NCBI RefSeq assembly: GCF_964199755.1
Contig: NC_133901.1
Location: forward strand, 5,805,016 to 5,869,015
Reading direction: 5' to 3'
Length of the DNA stretch: 64,000 nt
From: Larus michahellis
Taxonomy: Eukaryota > Chordata > Aves > Charadriiformes > Laridae
Made by a program: the position numbers and the translations under genes. The notes beneath the pieces are model-generated. The model ran no database searches. It had not been told where the DNA came from and saw only the letters and a program-made list of their open reading frames with translations. Shown here one piece after another: positions 50,271 to 60,106 of the stretch. Positions within the stretch are counted from its first letter, which is position 1. Each line of letters opens with the position of its first letter.

Positions 50271-50380
50271 AAGCCCAGCTCTTCAGGGGTTATCCTCTTG
50301 GATTTCTGTTCCAAACCAACCAACCAAAACAAGCCCAGTTCTTCGGGGGTCATCCTCTTGGATTTCTGTTCCAAATCAAC
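50271..50380. repeat. Tandem duplication, 60-bp unit
   Basis: AAGCCCAGCTCTTCAGGGGT begins the first copy (50271-50330), and a second copy starts at 50331 with a few substitutions (for example GCTCTTCAGG versus GTTCTTCGGG). About 1.8 copies are present. The few differences suggest a fairly recent event. Confidence 0.9.
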
Positions 50381-50908
50381 CTGTTCCCCCTTGCGCTCCT
50401 ATGGCAGAGATGGAGCGATGGGATCCTGGTCCCTCTTTCCTTGGGACAGCAACAGCCCGGTTTGCCTGTGATGGTGAGAAGCCACAAGCCATCTCTGCCC
50501 CTTTTAGCGGTCGTTTTAGCTGACCAGTTACAGATACTGGGGCAGGTCTCATCTTTTAAAAAAGGTTACGTTGAAGAAAGTTTCTTTCCTCTATGGTCTA
50601 CTCTCACTCCAAACTGGAGTTGGCGTTGCTCTAGCACATCTAGTGGGCTCTGGATGGAAGACTATGAAAATGTGCATGTGACAAAAACATGAAATTTCAG
50701 AAGGCACCTTCTCAGAACATAGACACAGGAGAGGGATGCTTTAAATGCAAAGCCAGAAAATTCTCTGAGGGAAAAATAAACCAGCTGTGTTTTGTAATAA
50801 CCAGAAGAAATGTCAGACCTGGATGGATTGCTGAGTCAGCGTTACATGCTCTGAAGGGCAGAGATTGTATGTTGTTGGGTTTTTTTGTTTGTTTGGTTTG
50901 GGTTTTTT

Positions 50909-50926
50909 TTGTGTGTGTGTGTGTGT
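50909..50926. repeat. TG dinucleotide run
   Basis: GTGTGTGTGTGTGTGT follows a T-rich stretch with repeated TTTG motifs (50880-50910) and abuts a CR1 tail. Confidence 0.85.
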
Positions 50927-50928
50927 AT

Positions 50929-50988
50929 GGTTGGTCTTGATGATCTCAAAGATCCTTTCCAACCATGAGGATTCTATGATTCTATGGA
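50929..50988 (+). mobile_element. CR1 LINE 3' tail, plus orientation
   Basis: The sequence GGTCTTGATGATCTCAAAGA, then TCCTTTCCAACC and GATTCTATGATTCTATGG, is the classic avian CR1 3' end with two tail units. It is severely 5'-truncated, to about 60 bases, and is antisense to MEGF6. Confidence 0.85.
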
Positions 50989-52498
50989 GGCTGGAACTGA
51001 GAAGAGCTGAGCAGAGCTGCTAGGCACAAGTCTCCATCTGTCAGGGTTGCCTCCAGCGTGCCACCACTGAACTCTGGAGACGCAGCTTATTCTCCCAGTT
51101 TTCCATTCAACAGTTACACTAGTGCTACTATGTCTACACGCCATTTCTTTGCTCCTTCCTTTTCTTCCCCTGGCAAAAGGAAAGCCTACGGCTACTTTGG
51201 AAATCTGGTTGAATATATATTTGCGCACGTCTCCAAGCAACAGATCTCTTGCAATCTGTGCGTACATAACTTCACATATTTTCTCTCTTTTCTGAAGGCA
51301 CGGTCTGAGTGGCTGGAGAAATCTCTGGATTTTTTTAACCGTTCAATAGAGAGTGAGAGCTTACGGTGAAGCTTTAAAGGGCTGCCTTTTAAAATAAAAC
51401 TGAAAATTGGCTTCTGCTCTAATCAGGATAGCAGATCATCAGGACGAAACAGATACACGCTTTTATAACATGCAGATACTCTCCCTAGCCCTTCTCAACC
51501 ATGGCTTCTTCTCAATGAATACTTCGTCATCAGTGCTTCCATCTGTCAGTACAGAAAATCTGTTTCGTATGCAAACCCTGGCACCAAGGAGTGAGCGCTG
51601 CAACATCTATTTCATTTCCACCAAGACGTGAAGTCAAGGACACACCCAGATTCAATGACTTAATTGGACTCTAAGTGAGTTTCTCCTTTCCTCCCCCCTT
51701 TCCTTTTGGTCATCATTTGGCTTTTCTCTTTTTTTAATTCTGTTTCCCACACCTTCAAACACGTTGCTTCTCCCTGGCAAAGCTTTCAGAGCTGTTCCTC
51801 AAGACTAGCAAGGGCTCCTGCGTTACTCAAAGGGATGCAGTAATTCTGCCCTTACCAATTTATTTCCCCTTGCAGCATTTTATTTATTTTAGTTCAACAG
51901 GGAGCAGCACAAGCAGGGCAAACACATCAGCTGTGACGTTCATGCGATTATTAACAAGGCCGTCTCATCTGTTACTACTTTGCAGAAGAACTTCTACGCA
52001 GATCGCTAGGGCAATTTACAGTGTCCTGCCATTTAAGTAGATTCTGCCTTTATAATGAGGGCTAGCCTCTCACCACCAGTTATCTCATAAAGACATTTTC
52101 TAATTTAACAGTTTCCTGTGCATCTGACTTATGTTTTTCTGAGAACAGCAGGAGTAGCAGCCAGATTTCTAACTCATTTCCTGATTTTTTCCTTCTGGTT
52201 TGGGTGCCTTTGCCATGACCAAGAGCTCCTAAATCTTTTTATACCAACTGCATACACTAGGGCTTTTCTTATTAATATTATTAATCGTATTGTCAAAAAA
52301 CCCACTTTTGAAGCATCCTGTTACCTACAGGTTGAAGGTGAAGCTGGTGAGGTCTTTCTGGCTCAGGGTTCACCCAGCCCAGTAAATGTCACAGAGATGT
52401 AGCATGGGTTTTTTTTATCCATTACGCCACCGCTAACTGCTTTTTATTCATAACTTCACTCAAGTAGATCTGCCTGTCCACCGAGTTATGGACAACTG

Positions 52499-53173
52499 AT
52501 GGGAACCTTATTGCTAGTTTGCCTGCTTCCTCTGGATCCTGCCAAGAGACTGTTTCAGCTCTTCACTCCAAAATTTGAGAACATGAAAGCCTCGTTGCTC
52601 TTGGCTCCTGGAAATTTGACTTCCCAGCCAACTACACCTTTTATAGATACTTTCTTGAACCTTTTTTCACAGTACTATAAATACAGCAATAGCTGCCAGA
52701 AACCGTTTCCAGCAGCATCCAACCACATGTTGACTGGACTGAAGCCCATTTCACGACTTTGGGAGCGGCTCCCTATGCTGTTTTTAATATTATATCGAAA
52801 GCTTCTTCATCCTGGAGCAGCCCCAGTTCTCTCTGTAGTGAGGACGGTGGGAACAAGGACTATTTCCACCAAAGTCACGTTAGCTATCCCCGGTTATCAG
52901 ACATTATCAGACAATCCTTATCCACCACTCCATTATCTCTCCAGTAAACATTTAACAAAACTGTATTTACTGAGAATTTGCTGTGCAAGATACTGTGTAC
53001 GTTTGGAATCTAAGAGAACACAACGCCATGAAGGCCCATCTCTCATACGCTATAGGTTTAATCCTAGCTACGCAGCAGCCCATGGCAAAATCCCTTCTGA
53101 ATGCAACGAAACACAGATTTCATTTTGTAATTTCTTTTATGTCAGAGCTTCCGTGCAATTATTAATATTTTAA
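52499..53173 (+). other. 224-codon ORF of unknown meaning
   Basis: The longest ORF in the window lies antisense within a MEGF6 intron. The product would start MGTLLLVCLLPL, resembling a signal peptide, but no domain or family is recognised and there is no adjacent poly(A) signal or promoter of note. It could be chance, a relic of a transposable element, or part of an antisense transcript. Confidence 0.15.
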
Positions 53174-54498
53174 ATTTTAAATGCTGAAGTAAAATCTTAA
53201 GGATCTAAGCAAGCTCGAGGACATTCACTATAATGTACAGAGATTTAGTACTGTATGCACAGGTAATGACTACTGAAAGATCGCTACATAAAAGTAATAG
53301 GCTAACCATGATTAAGTCTTTTAAAATGATACTGTTAAACAGTTGATCTCCACCACTGCTCTACTATAATATTTATTATAATGTAACGTATAATGGATCC
53401 AGATGGCTCTAGCCTAGATTTTGAAGGCCGGATTTCGATCCCACTTACAGTGAGAACTGATGTACAAAGGAGAATAAAATCAATTCTTGCATTTGCATTT
53501 ATATTTTAAAGAATACCTTGTGATGACATGATGGTAATACAAATGCCCGTCTCCAAAATGAGCCTGATTCCTATTTCTACTCAAGGAATAAAGCACAGGT
53601 TTAACCCTTACTAGAGCTGCATGCATCGGAGCTGGCATTTGTAGCCACATTGTCACCCAAAAAAGCAAGCAAACCAGAGCTGCGCTCGATTCCTAGGAAA
53701 GGAAAACCAGCATTTGCCAAAATGAAAGCACTTTTTTTTTTTTTTTAAATGAGACTATTACAAGCCATGGAGTAAAAACAAAATTAAAGTTGTAAATAAA
53801 AAGGTAATTAACTGTCTCCTTTTTTGGATATGTTGGTATATGTTTCTTATCAGTTGCCACATTCCACCAGGAACAACTTTACAGATGTCCTAAAATACCG
53901 GCATGAGGCATGGGGGTCTGGGAGTATTTTTTATGATGGAGTGTTCAGCCAATTGGCATTTTGTCCTCTACACTAGTCACTATTTTTCAATCCAGGGTAA
54001 CAATTTGTTTAATTTGATTGTTCCTCAGAAGGCCCTACAGCTTAAGTGACTTTATGAATCACTTCGATTTATTGCCAATTGCAGCTTGTTGTTTTCTAAT
54101 AACCATTTGTTCTTACTTGAGCACGCAGAGATTTCGGGAAGCATTTTGGCTTAGGTATTTGGAAATGGGAGAAGTACACAATACCCAGGTGCAGCTGAAG
54201 ATGAGAGGTGTAAATACAGAGAATGATATTGATATTCTTCAGCGTGGCATGAAGTTGGAAAGAATTTAGTTAGTCAGTCTGGGTTTTTTTTTTAATTAAT
54301 TGAAAAAAAATTATTTTTTTAAAATTAAACCCTGGCAGTAATACAGGTATTTTTATTATTGTAAATGAACCCAACCAACCCTTTCTTTATCTCAGTCAAC
54401 ACTGAAAGTACTGACACAGGTGGACTCAAAGGGCCAGCACATGCTTCTGCATAACTCGGTCCTTGCTCAGAAAGCGGGTGGCCCACAAAGATACTCAC

Positions 54499-54630
54499 GG
54501 AGGGTGCAGCGGGTCCCGTAGTACCCGGGGCGGCAGGCACAGGCGCCGGTCACCGGGTGACATTCCTCATTCTCGGCAGAGCACTGACATACTCGGTTAC
54601 AGCTCTTACCATACGTGCCCGGTGGACAAG
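54499..54630 (-). CDS. MEGF6: MEGF6 exon F: EGF repeat with one extra residue
   Basis: 132 bp, the longest repeat exon in the window, because the loop before the fifth cysteine (CQCSAENEEC) has one extra residue. The acceptor is TCCTCTTCCCCAAG and the donor CTCC/GTGAGT. It starts CPPGTYGKSC and ends GYYGTRCTL. Eight cysteines are present. Confidence 0.92.
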
Positions 54631-56095
54631 CTTGGGGAAGAGGAAATGTAAACCAATAAATTAAATTTGTCTTGGTAAATATAACACTCAAACAAAGAGT
54701 GAGCTCAAATTTATTAAATAAAATCCCTGCCTACAGAATGACGTTCTCCTCTGGGACTTTGGATTTATTACATTTACTTGGGGGTTACTTCACCGCTTCA
54801 TTTTGTTTCGTTCAGTCAATTTGTGCCCAGCTGTCAAGGGCCAGATACAATTTTCTTGTCACTAGGAAAAATCATAAGGAAATTTCAGGTAAAATTGACT
54901 AAAATAACAGTATAATTCACAAGGGACCAGGCGTGTGGATAAAGACATTCTACCTTTTGCAGGGAGTTTAAACTTGCAAAGCTGCTGTGGCACCAACACC
55001 TTTAGAGGTTTCATTTTGTCTGTTGACAGCCACATTGCCTACAGGTTTTGGACTTTCCACATCTAATTCCTACATCTCACTTCCATTAAGTTGCCCTGGT
55101 AGTGGGTCAGGATTTAGAGTCCTTTAGTGCAGGATATGAGACACCAATGTCGATTCTTTTAATTCTTTGTTGTTGCTGTTTTTCTTTTTGCTAAAGGGGC
55201 GCTCAGGCAAAACCTTGTAAGGAAGAATAAAGCCAAAATTATGCAGCCGGGGTCACAGAACGAGCCTGCTTTCAAAGGCAGATCCAGATGGCCAAATTCA
55301 GCACCGAAGAAAAACCAGATAATGACATTTCCACCAGGTCTGACAGCGGGAATAGACGGTCTCTCAGGGGACAATGCCAACAGAAAGCGGAGGTGCTGCT
55401 TTACCCAGGGCACAGTGATGGCCGTGGGCAGGAGCCGGCCTCTGCTGGCACTTCCTCAATCTATTTTGATCAGGTTTGGTCCCCGGCTGCTCCCTGCCAG
55501 ACTGAGGGGTGCAAACCTAGAGAGGACAAACCCCGCCAGTCCAAACCACAGCAGGCACAGAGGTCAGAACCAGCCAAACCATTTGGGTGAGGGACACACA
55601 GCCCCTGTCCACGTTCACTGCCACGCAGTTGTTGCCTTCTCCCTCTTCAAGCATGGTATCACCAGGTGTTTAATCATAGAATGGTTATAGTTGTAAAAGA
55701 GCTTAAAGATTATCTAGGTCCACCCCCCTGCCCTGGGCAGGGACACCTCCCACCAGCCCAGGTTGCTCCAAGCCCCGTCCAGCCTGGCCTTGAACCCCTC
55801 CAGGGATGGGGCAGCCACAGCTTCTCTGGGCAACCTGGCCCAGGGGCTCACCACCCTCACATAAAGAATTTCTTCCTGATATCCAATCTAAATCTCCCCT
55901 CTTTCAGTTTAAAAACATTATCCCTCATCCTATCACTACACTCCCTGATAGAGTCCCTCCCCACCTTTTCTGTAGGCCCCCTACTGGAAGGGGCTATAAG
56001 GTCTCCCCGGAGAGAGAGAAAATTTCTTTTATTTAAGAAATTAATTTCTTAATTAATTTACAAGGAAAGTATTTGCATTCTTATAACAAACTTAC
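54631..56095 (-). other. MEGF6: MEGF6 intron between exons E and F
   Basis: 1465 bases, with a CR1 copy at 55673-56016 near its 5' end. A 149-codon plus-strand ORF at 55241-55690 partly enters the CR1 and is taken as chance. Confidence 0.8.
55673..56016 (-). mobile_element. CR1 LINE fragment, minus orientation
   Basis: It begins with ATCATAGAATGG, the reverse complement of a CR1 tail, followed by CTAGGTCCACCCCCCTGCCC and the CCAGGGATGGGGCAGCCACA and CTGGGCAACCTGGCCCAGGG blocks typical of avian CR1. It ends near GGTCTCCCCGG. It is 5'-truncated and in the same orientation as MEGF6. Confidence 0.92.
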
Positions 56096-56224
56096 TTTTC
56101 TCACAGCCGTAGCCGGTGAATCCCGGAGGACAGCCGCATGCGCCCGTCAGGTGATGGCAGGGGGTACCCGCGGGACACCGGCACCGCTGGGCACAGCCCG
56201 CGCCGTAGCGGCCGGGCAAACAAG
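56096..56224 (-). CDS. MEGF6: MEGF6 exon E: EGF repeat
   Basis: 129 bp. The repeat starts CLPGRYGAGC and ends GFTGYGCEK, with eight cysteines; its middle is GC-rich (CRCPAGTPCHHLTGAC). The acceptor (GCACCATTGCAG) has a weak pyrimidine tract, so this exon may be spliced less efficiently, while the donor AAAA/GTAAGT is good. A CR1 copy ends about 80 bases downstream of the donor. Confidence 0.9.
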
Positions 56225-56426
56225 CTGCAATGGTGCAACCGATCCTCGTTAGGGCACGGGGCAGGCAGGATGCTGCAAAGCTACCCCCCTCCAATGGATC
56301 TGCTGCACCAATCCCCATGAGCACCCCCAGACCGTCCCCACCGAGCAACACGGGACTGAAAGGATCCCGTCATCAGCTTTGGATCCAATCTGAACGTTCC
56401 TCCATAAAAGCCCAGCAGACACTCAC

Positions 56427-56555
56427 GTTTGTCACAGTGCCTCCCTCGCCATCCCTTCTCACAGCGACACGCTCCATTCTGATGGTGGCAGGACGAGCCA
56501 TGCACGCAGTCACATTGCTCCTCGCACTGCTTGCCAAAAAATCCCGGGGGACAGA
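56427..56555 (-). CDS. MEGF6: MEGF6 exon D: EGF repeat
   Basis: 129 bp between acceptor TCTCCTCGCAG and donor AAAC/GTGAGT. The repeat begins VCPPGFFGKQC, passes through CDCVHGSSCHHQNGAC and ends GWRGRHCDK, with eight cysteines. It is joined to the next exon by a C/CT proline codon; the intron after it is only 202 bases, the shortest firmly predicted one here. Confidence 0.92.
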
Positions 56556-57547
56556 CTGCGAGGAGAAGGAGAGACAGCAACAGTTCTTCCTGCACCCATC
56601 ACTGCCAAATGAGCCAATATTGCTCTCGCACATGGCAATGGATATTTAGATGACTGCATGCCCAGAAAATATCATTGAAAGAGAAAAAAAATATTAAAAA
56701 TATTAAAAGCATTTACTGTTGGCTATTAATGAGTCCCCACGTGAAAGCTTGCAAAGACTTAGTCCCAGTCTGGAGTACAAACCCAGAGGGTGCCTATAGA
56801 GATGGCGATGCCATTCACTTTTACACAACCACGCACAGACAAAAGGATGCCTGTTTGCACATTGAAAATACACCGTGTCCACATACTGCTTCCCACCTCA
56901 TGGGTCTCTGCAAAGCGATCAGGGAGAAAGCGAGGCCTGAAGAAAAGGATGGTGGGCACTGCAAAGGCTTTACACGTCACGCTTGTGGCTGAGGCTTTGG
57001 GAGCCCTCAGCACCTCAGGAGACACCAGAAAATTGACACGTTTCAAGTCACCTGATACCTACTGCTTGTGAGATTTCTTTTTCAGGGATTTACATGGATT
57101 GAAACACGCCGGACAGCTATGCCAACTCTAAGCAATCTGGACCACGTGCAAGGTAGGTGCAAGCTGAAGCATTACAGGCCAATTTGCTGAGCCACAGAGA
57201 TGACAGCATGTGGCCAATCTGGCAAACTCTCCTTGCAGCTCAATCCCTTTCGTGTGTTCTTCCTTGTACCCGTAAGGTAGAGAAATACCTTATTTTTGTT
57301 AGCAGGCAGGGAACAGAAGTAGGATTTGTTTGGACAAGGGCATGTATTTGTGGTTGTGCAGGGAGCTGCCCCCGGGGCTCCCCAGACATGCGGTGAATGC
57401 TCACGCTGGTGTTACTTCTAATTGTCCTACAGAATACTGGAAAATTAAGATAGAAAATAGAGACGGACTTCCTACTGGGGAGGAAAAAATGGCTGAGTGC
57501 AGAAGCGAGTGTTAAAATAAAGCATCCGCAGAAGGAACTGCCCTTAC
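56556..57547 (-). other. MEGF6: MEGF6 intron between exons C and D
   Basis: 992 bases with no other feature seen. ORFs on both strands at 56675-57071 overlap each other and show no domain. Confidence 0.8.
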
Positions 57548-57673
57548 CAACATCACAGCGGTCCCCAGTCCAGCCGGCGCGGCAGATGCATTTCCCCGAG
57601 TGCTGGTCACAAACCCCATGGTGGCAGCTACAGTTCCGCTCACAGCCCTCTCCGGACCTCCTGTCCCCACACT
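57548..57673 (-). CDS. MEGF6: MEGF6 exon C: EGF repeat lacking the usual aromatic-Gly
   Basis: 126 bp, one codon shorter than most. The acceptor is CGTTTCAG and the donor GTTG/GTAAGG. It encodes eight cysteines in register, but the segment between the first two cysteines reads GDRRSGEG, lacking the aromatic residue found before glycine in the other repeats. ERNCSC contains an N-C-S sequon, a possible N-glycosylation site between two cysteines. There is no ATG in it, so a simple ORF search does not reveal it; I found it by translating between splice sites. Confidence 0.88.
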
Positions 57674-58179
57674 CTGAAACGAGATGGGGGAGACTGACAG
57701 GGTCCAGGCTGGAGGGGCTCTAGGGAGAACACGTTTACACCTCTGAAATACGGCGAGACACCTAAGCTGGTCCTAAAAACCTTCGCTGAGGGAGATTTCG
57801 AAGGCACACTTAGCAAAATTCTCTAGAAATACGTAATTTTCCTTCTGGAGGATTTCTTTTATTATTTTTTTCTCCTCAGACTGAGTTCACTACCTATCTT
57901 CCCTGTCCCCAGGGGACAGAGAATAGCTTATTCCTCCCCTTTATCCAATAAGTTTCTAGCACCACGGTACGTTCAGATGTCAATGCCGTATCTCCCCTCG
58001 GTCCTCTCATCTCCGACTAAACAACCCCAATTTTTTCAACCTCTCCAGACCCCGTGCTCTCCAGCCCTCTGACCCTCTTCTCTCTTTTTTCTGGGCTGTC
58101 TCAAACCAGACCTCACCAGAACTGAATTTCGTTGTGGAGCAACTGGTGCTGGAGGGATGGAGGATGTGATGAGACTCAC
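57674..58179 (-). other. MEGF6: MEGF6 intron between exons B and C
   Basis: 506 bases. The sequence at 58005-58105 is compatible with a short internal CR1-like remnant (CCTCTCATCTCC..CAACCTCTCC), but it is too degraded to call. Confidence 0.75.
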
Positions 58180-58308
58180 CCAGCTCACAGGCTATCCCCG
58201 TCCAACCCTGGGGACACCGGCACTCGCCCGTCACCCGGTCACACGTCGCCTGGCCGTGGCAGACGCAGCGCTGTAGACAGTTTGCACCATACCATCCAGG
58301 AGGACAGG
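58180..58308 (-). CDS. MEGF6: MEGF6 exon B: EGF repeat
   Basis: 129 bp with acceptor TCCTCTTTGCAG and strong donor CTGG/GTGAGT. The repeat starts [11 protein letters not shown] and ends [10 protein letters not shown], with eight cysteines and the usual aromatic-glycine pair before the second cysteine. It joins exon A through a G/CC alanine codon. Confidence 0.92.
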
Positions 58309-59977
58309 CTGCAAAGAGGAGGCAGGACAAAAGCCTTCCATTAAAAAGAACAGGAGGACGACACAGGTTAAGCCCAACCCTTCCCAGCTTACACCCCCTC
58401 TCGCCCTGCTGATCACGGAGATGCTGCGGGAGCTACAACCGAGCGAAAACGGGGCCATGACTGATAAGGAATTACACACACCAGTGTAAAACGTGGTCTG
58501 GGAACAAAGCAGGCGATGAAGTGAATTAAGTATGATCCACCAAACGGCCTTAGGATTTTCTGTTCACCCCCATGAAAAACAATCTCTTGTATCCTACCAG
58601 CTTTCTCAACACCAAAGAGTGGAGTTATTGATTTCCCTGTTTTCAGCACTTCTTTCTACAGTCTTTAAAAATCACAACTCCTTTTCTAACTGATCTTGCC
58701 ACCCACAGCTGGCTGATGACATTTTACAGTTTACCTAATTTTAATTAAGCATTTTATTAACGCCATCACAACCAGATCCTATGGACAGAACCTCATTTTT
58801 TTTGTTTGGCACAAAAAATACACACCTTTTAAAGATGCTAACAGGGGCAAGTTCTCACTCTGCAAAAGCCCAGTCACCAGAGGATGGCTCTCCCAGCCTC
58901 ACATGCTTATCCCACCTCCCGACTCCCAAAGAGAAAAGAAACCCCCAAACGTATCATGAAAGAAAAAGGGTATGTTTGACAACGTCTTCGTATTTGACAA
59001 CAGCTGTTTTAACTCCTGCTTTGGTTTTGTATTTGAGACCTTCATGCAAACCAGAAAATTTTAGGTCGTCTCGTACACGTCACCGAGAACAGTTTGGTGC
59101 CTTCCCAAATTTTTACTCCTTCATGGAAAGAGCTCTTCAAATCAGGTTTTAAAGGGGGACTCAATTAATTAATTAATATATATTCCTCTACTCCTGCCGG
59201 TTTTCATCCACTTTCCCTAACCGTCCTCTCGGCATGCTGAAGGGCAGCCGCTGCTTGGGTGGAGGTGCTGACCCCAAAGCCCAGCTCCCCCAGCAGCATC
59301 CCCAGCAGCATCCCCAGCTCCGCGGCACTGCTTACAGAGCCAGGTACCTTGCGGGAGAGGCGCAGGAAAAGGAGCCTTCCGCAATGGGGACGGACAGACT
59401 TCTTCTAGCGGCTTGGGCGCAGGGGATTAGGAGGTGAAACATAAGCCTCAGCGCAGCCTGTCTTTGCCAGCCTCTTTTCTTAAGACTCCTTGGAGTTGGG
59501 CTTGCGTTTGAGTCACACTTATGGGTCTAGTTGCCAAGGCTGGAAGTCCCAATGCCTTTCACATGTTCTGGATTTAGCCTATGTCTGGAACAGCGTACGG
59601 TAATGACGAGGATCAGTCAGGCGCATGGGACAGTAAAGCAGGCCACAGAAAAGAAACAGTTTTGTTTCAGTGTCATAAATGGGAGTTTTATGGACCTTTT
59701 CTCCCTTAATCAGACAGCCTTCAAAACCAGCTCTCTTCCAGTTTATGACTGTTTCAGCCCCCTCTGCCCCATGTACACTGAGCTCCTACAGCAGGCCCCT
59801 GAAACGCAGCATCACAGATTTATTTAATGGACTGAGCCGTGTTGTTGTGCAGATACGAAACCAATGACAACACAGGCCAACGAGCTGGTAATTAAAATAC
59901 CCACAAAGTCCCCTGAGCAGAAGTTCTAATTTTCCCTCCTATAGTCCTCTGGCAGGGGGTTGAATTTCCAACTGTAC
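58309..59977 (-). other. MEGF6: MEGF6 intron between exons A and B
   Basis: 1669 bases. It holds a small tandem repeat of CAGCAGCATCCCC at 59291-59316 and an AATTAATTAATTAAT run at 59163-59177. No other exon seen. Confidence 0.8.
59291..59316. repeat. Tandem repeat, 13-bp unit
   Basis: CAGCAGCATCCCC occurs twice in direct succession within a GC-rich part of an intron. Confidence 0.85.
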
Positions 59978-60106
59978 CTTCTTCGCAGGTGGCTCCTTTC
60001 CACCCTGGGCTACAAAGGCACGTCCCGGTTATGTGGTGACACAGGGCTCTGTTGTGACAGTGACAAGCGTGGCTGCAGCCTGGCCCATAGCTGTCCCCCT
60101 GGCAGG
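59978..60106 (-). CDS. MEGF6: MEGF6 exon A: EGF repeat (first in window)
   Basis: 129 bp, phase 1 to 1. The acceptor CTCGTTGCAG precedes it and the donor GAAG/GTACAG follows. It encodes one laminin-type EGF repeat that begins ACQGDSYGPGC and ends with GWKGATCEEG. Eight cysteines are in the order expected for disulfide pairing. The run CHCHNRALCHHITGTC is rich in histidine. The preceding exon must end in G to complete the alanine codon, and it lies upstream beyond 64000. Confidence 0.9.

Larger units (their letters stand above)
49968..54498 (-). other. MEGF6: MEGF6 largest intron in window (between exons F and G)
   Basis: 4531 bases. It holds a 60-bp tandem duplication at 50271-50380, a CR1 tail at 50929-50988 with an adjacent TG run, and a 224-codon plus-strand ORF at 52499-53173 that I do not recognise. 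No additional EGF exon was seen on the minus strand. Confidence 0.8.
41190..60106 (-). other. MEGF6: MEGF6, 3' portion of gene (multiple EGF-like domains 6)
   Basis: Thirteen firmly predicted exons and one candidate terminal exon, read on the minus strand, encode a chain of laminin-type EGF repeats. The protein is known as a large secreted EGF-repeat protein with an N-terminal EMI domain and calcium-binding EGF repeats; none of that part is in the window. The assignment to MEGF6, rather than MEGF10, MEGF11 or PEAR1, rests on three points. There is no transmembrane or cytoplasmic exon after the last repeat. The final two repeats resemble the mammalian MEGF6 C-terminus as I recall it (an 'APCDP-TG-CLCPPGR-G--CN' pattern, then a repeat ending 'MGPTC-EG'). 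The tail-to-tail placement with a plus-strand gene also fits PRDM16/ARHGEF16 synteny. Introns range from about 200 to 4531 bases. Confidence 0.85.

Noticed and set aside
55241..55690. 149-codon plus-strand ORF
   Set aside because: It enters the CR1 copy at its 3' end and has no recognisable domain; probably chance.
41840..60106. Assignment to MEGF10, MEGF11 or PEAR1
   Set aside because: Those receptors have a transmembrane and cytoplasmic part after the EGF repeats. No such exon follows here, and the last two repeats fit MEGF6 better.
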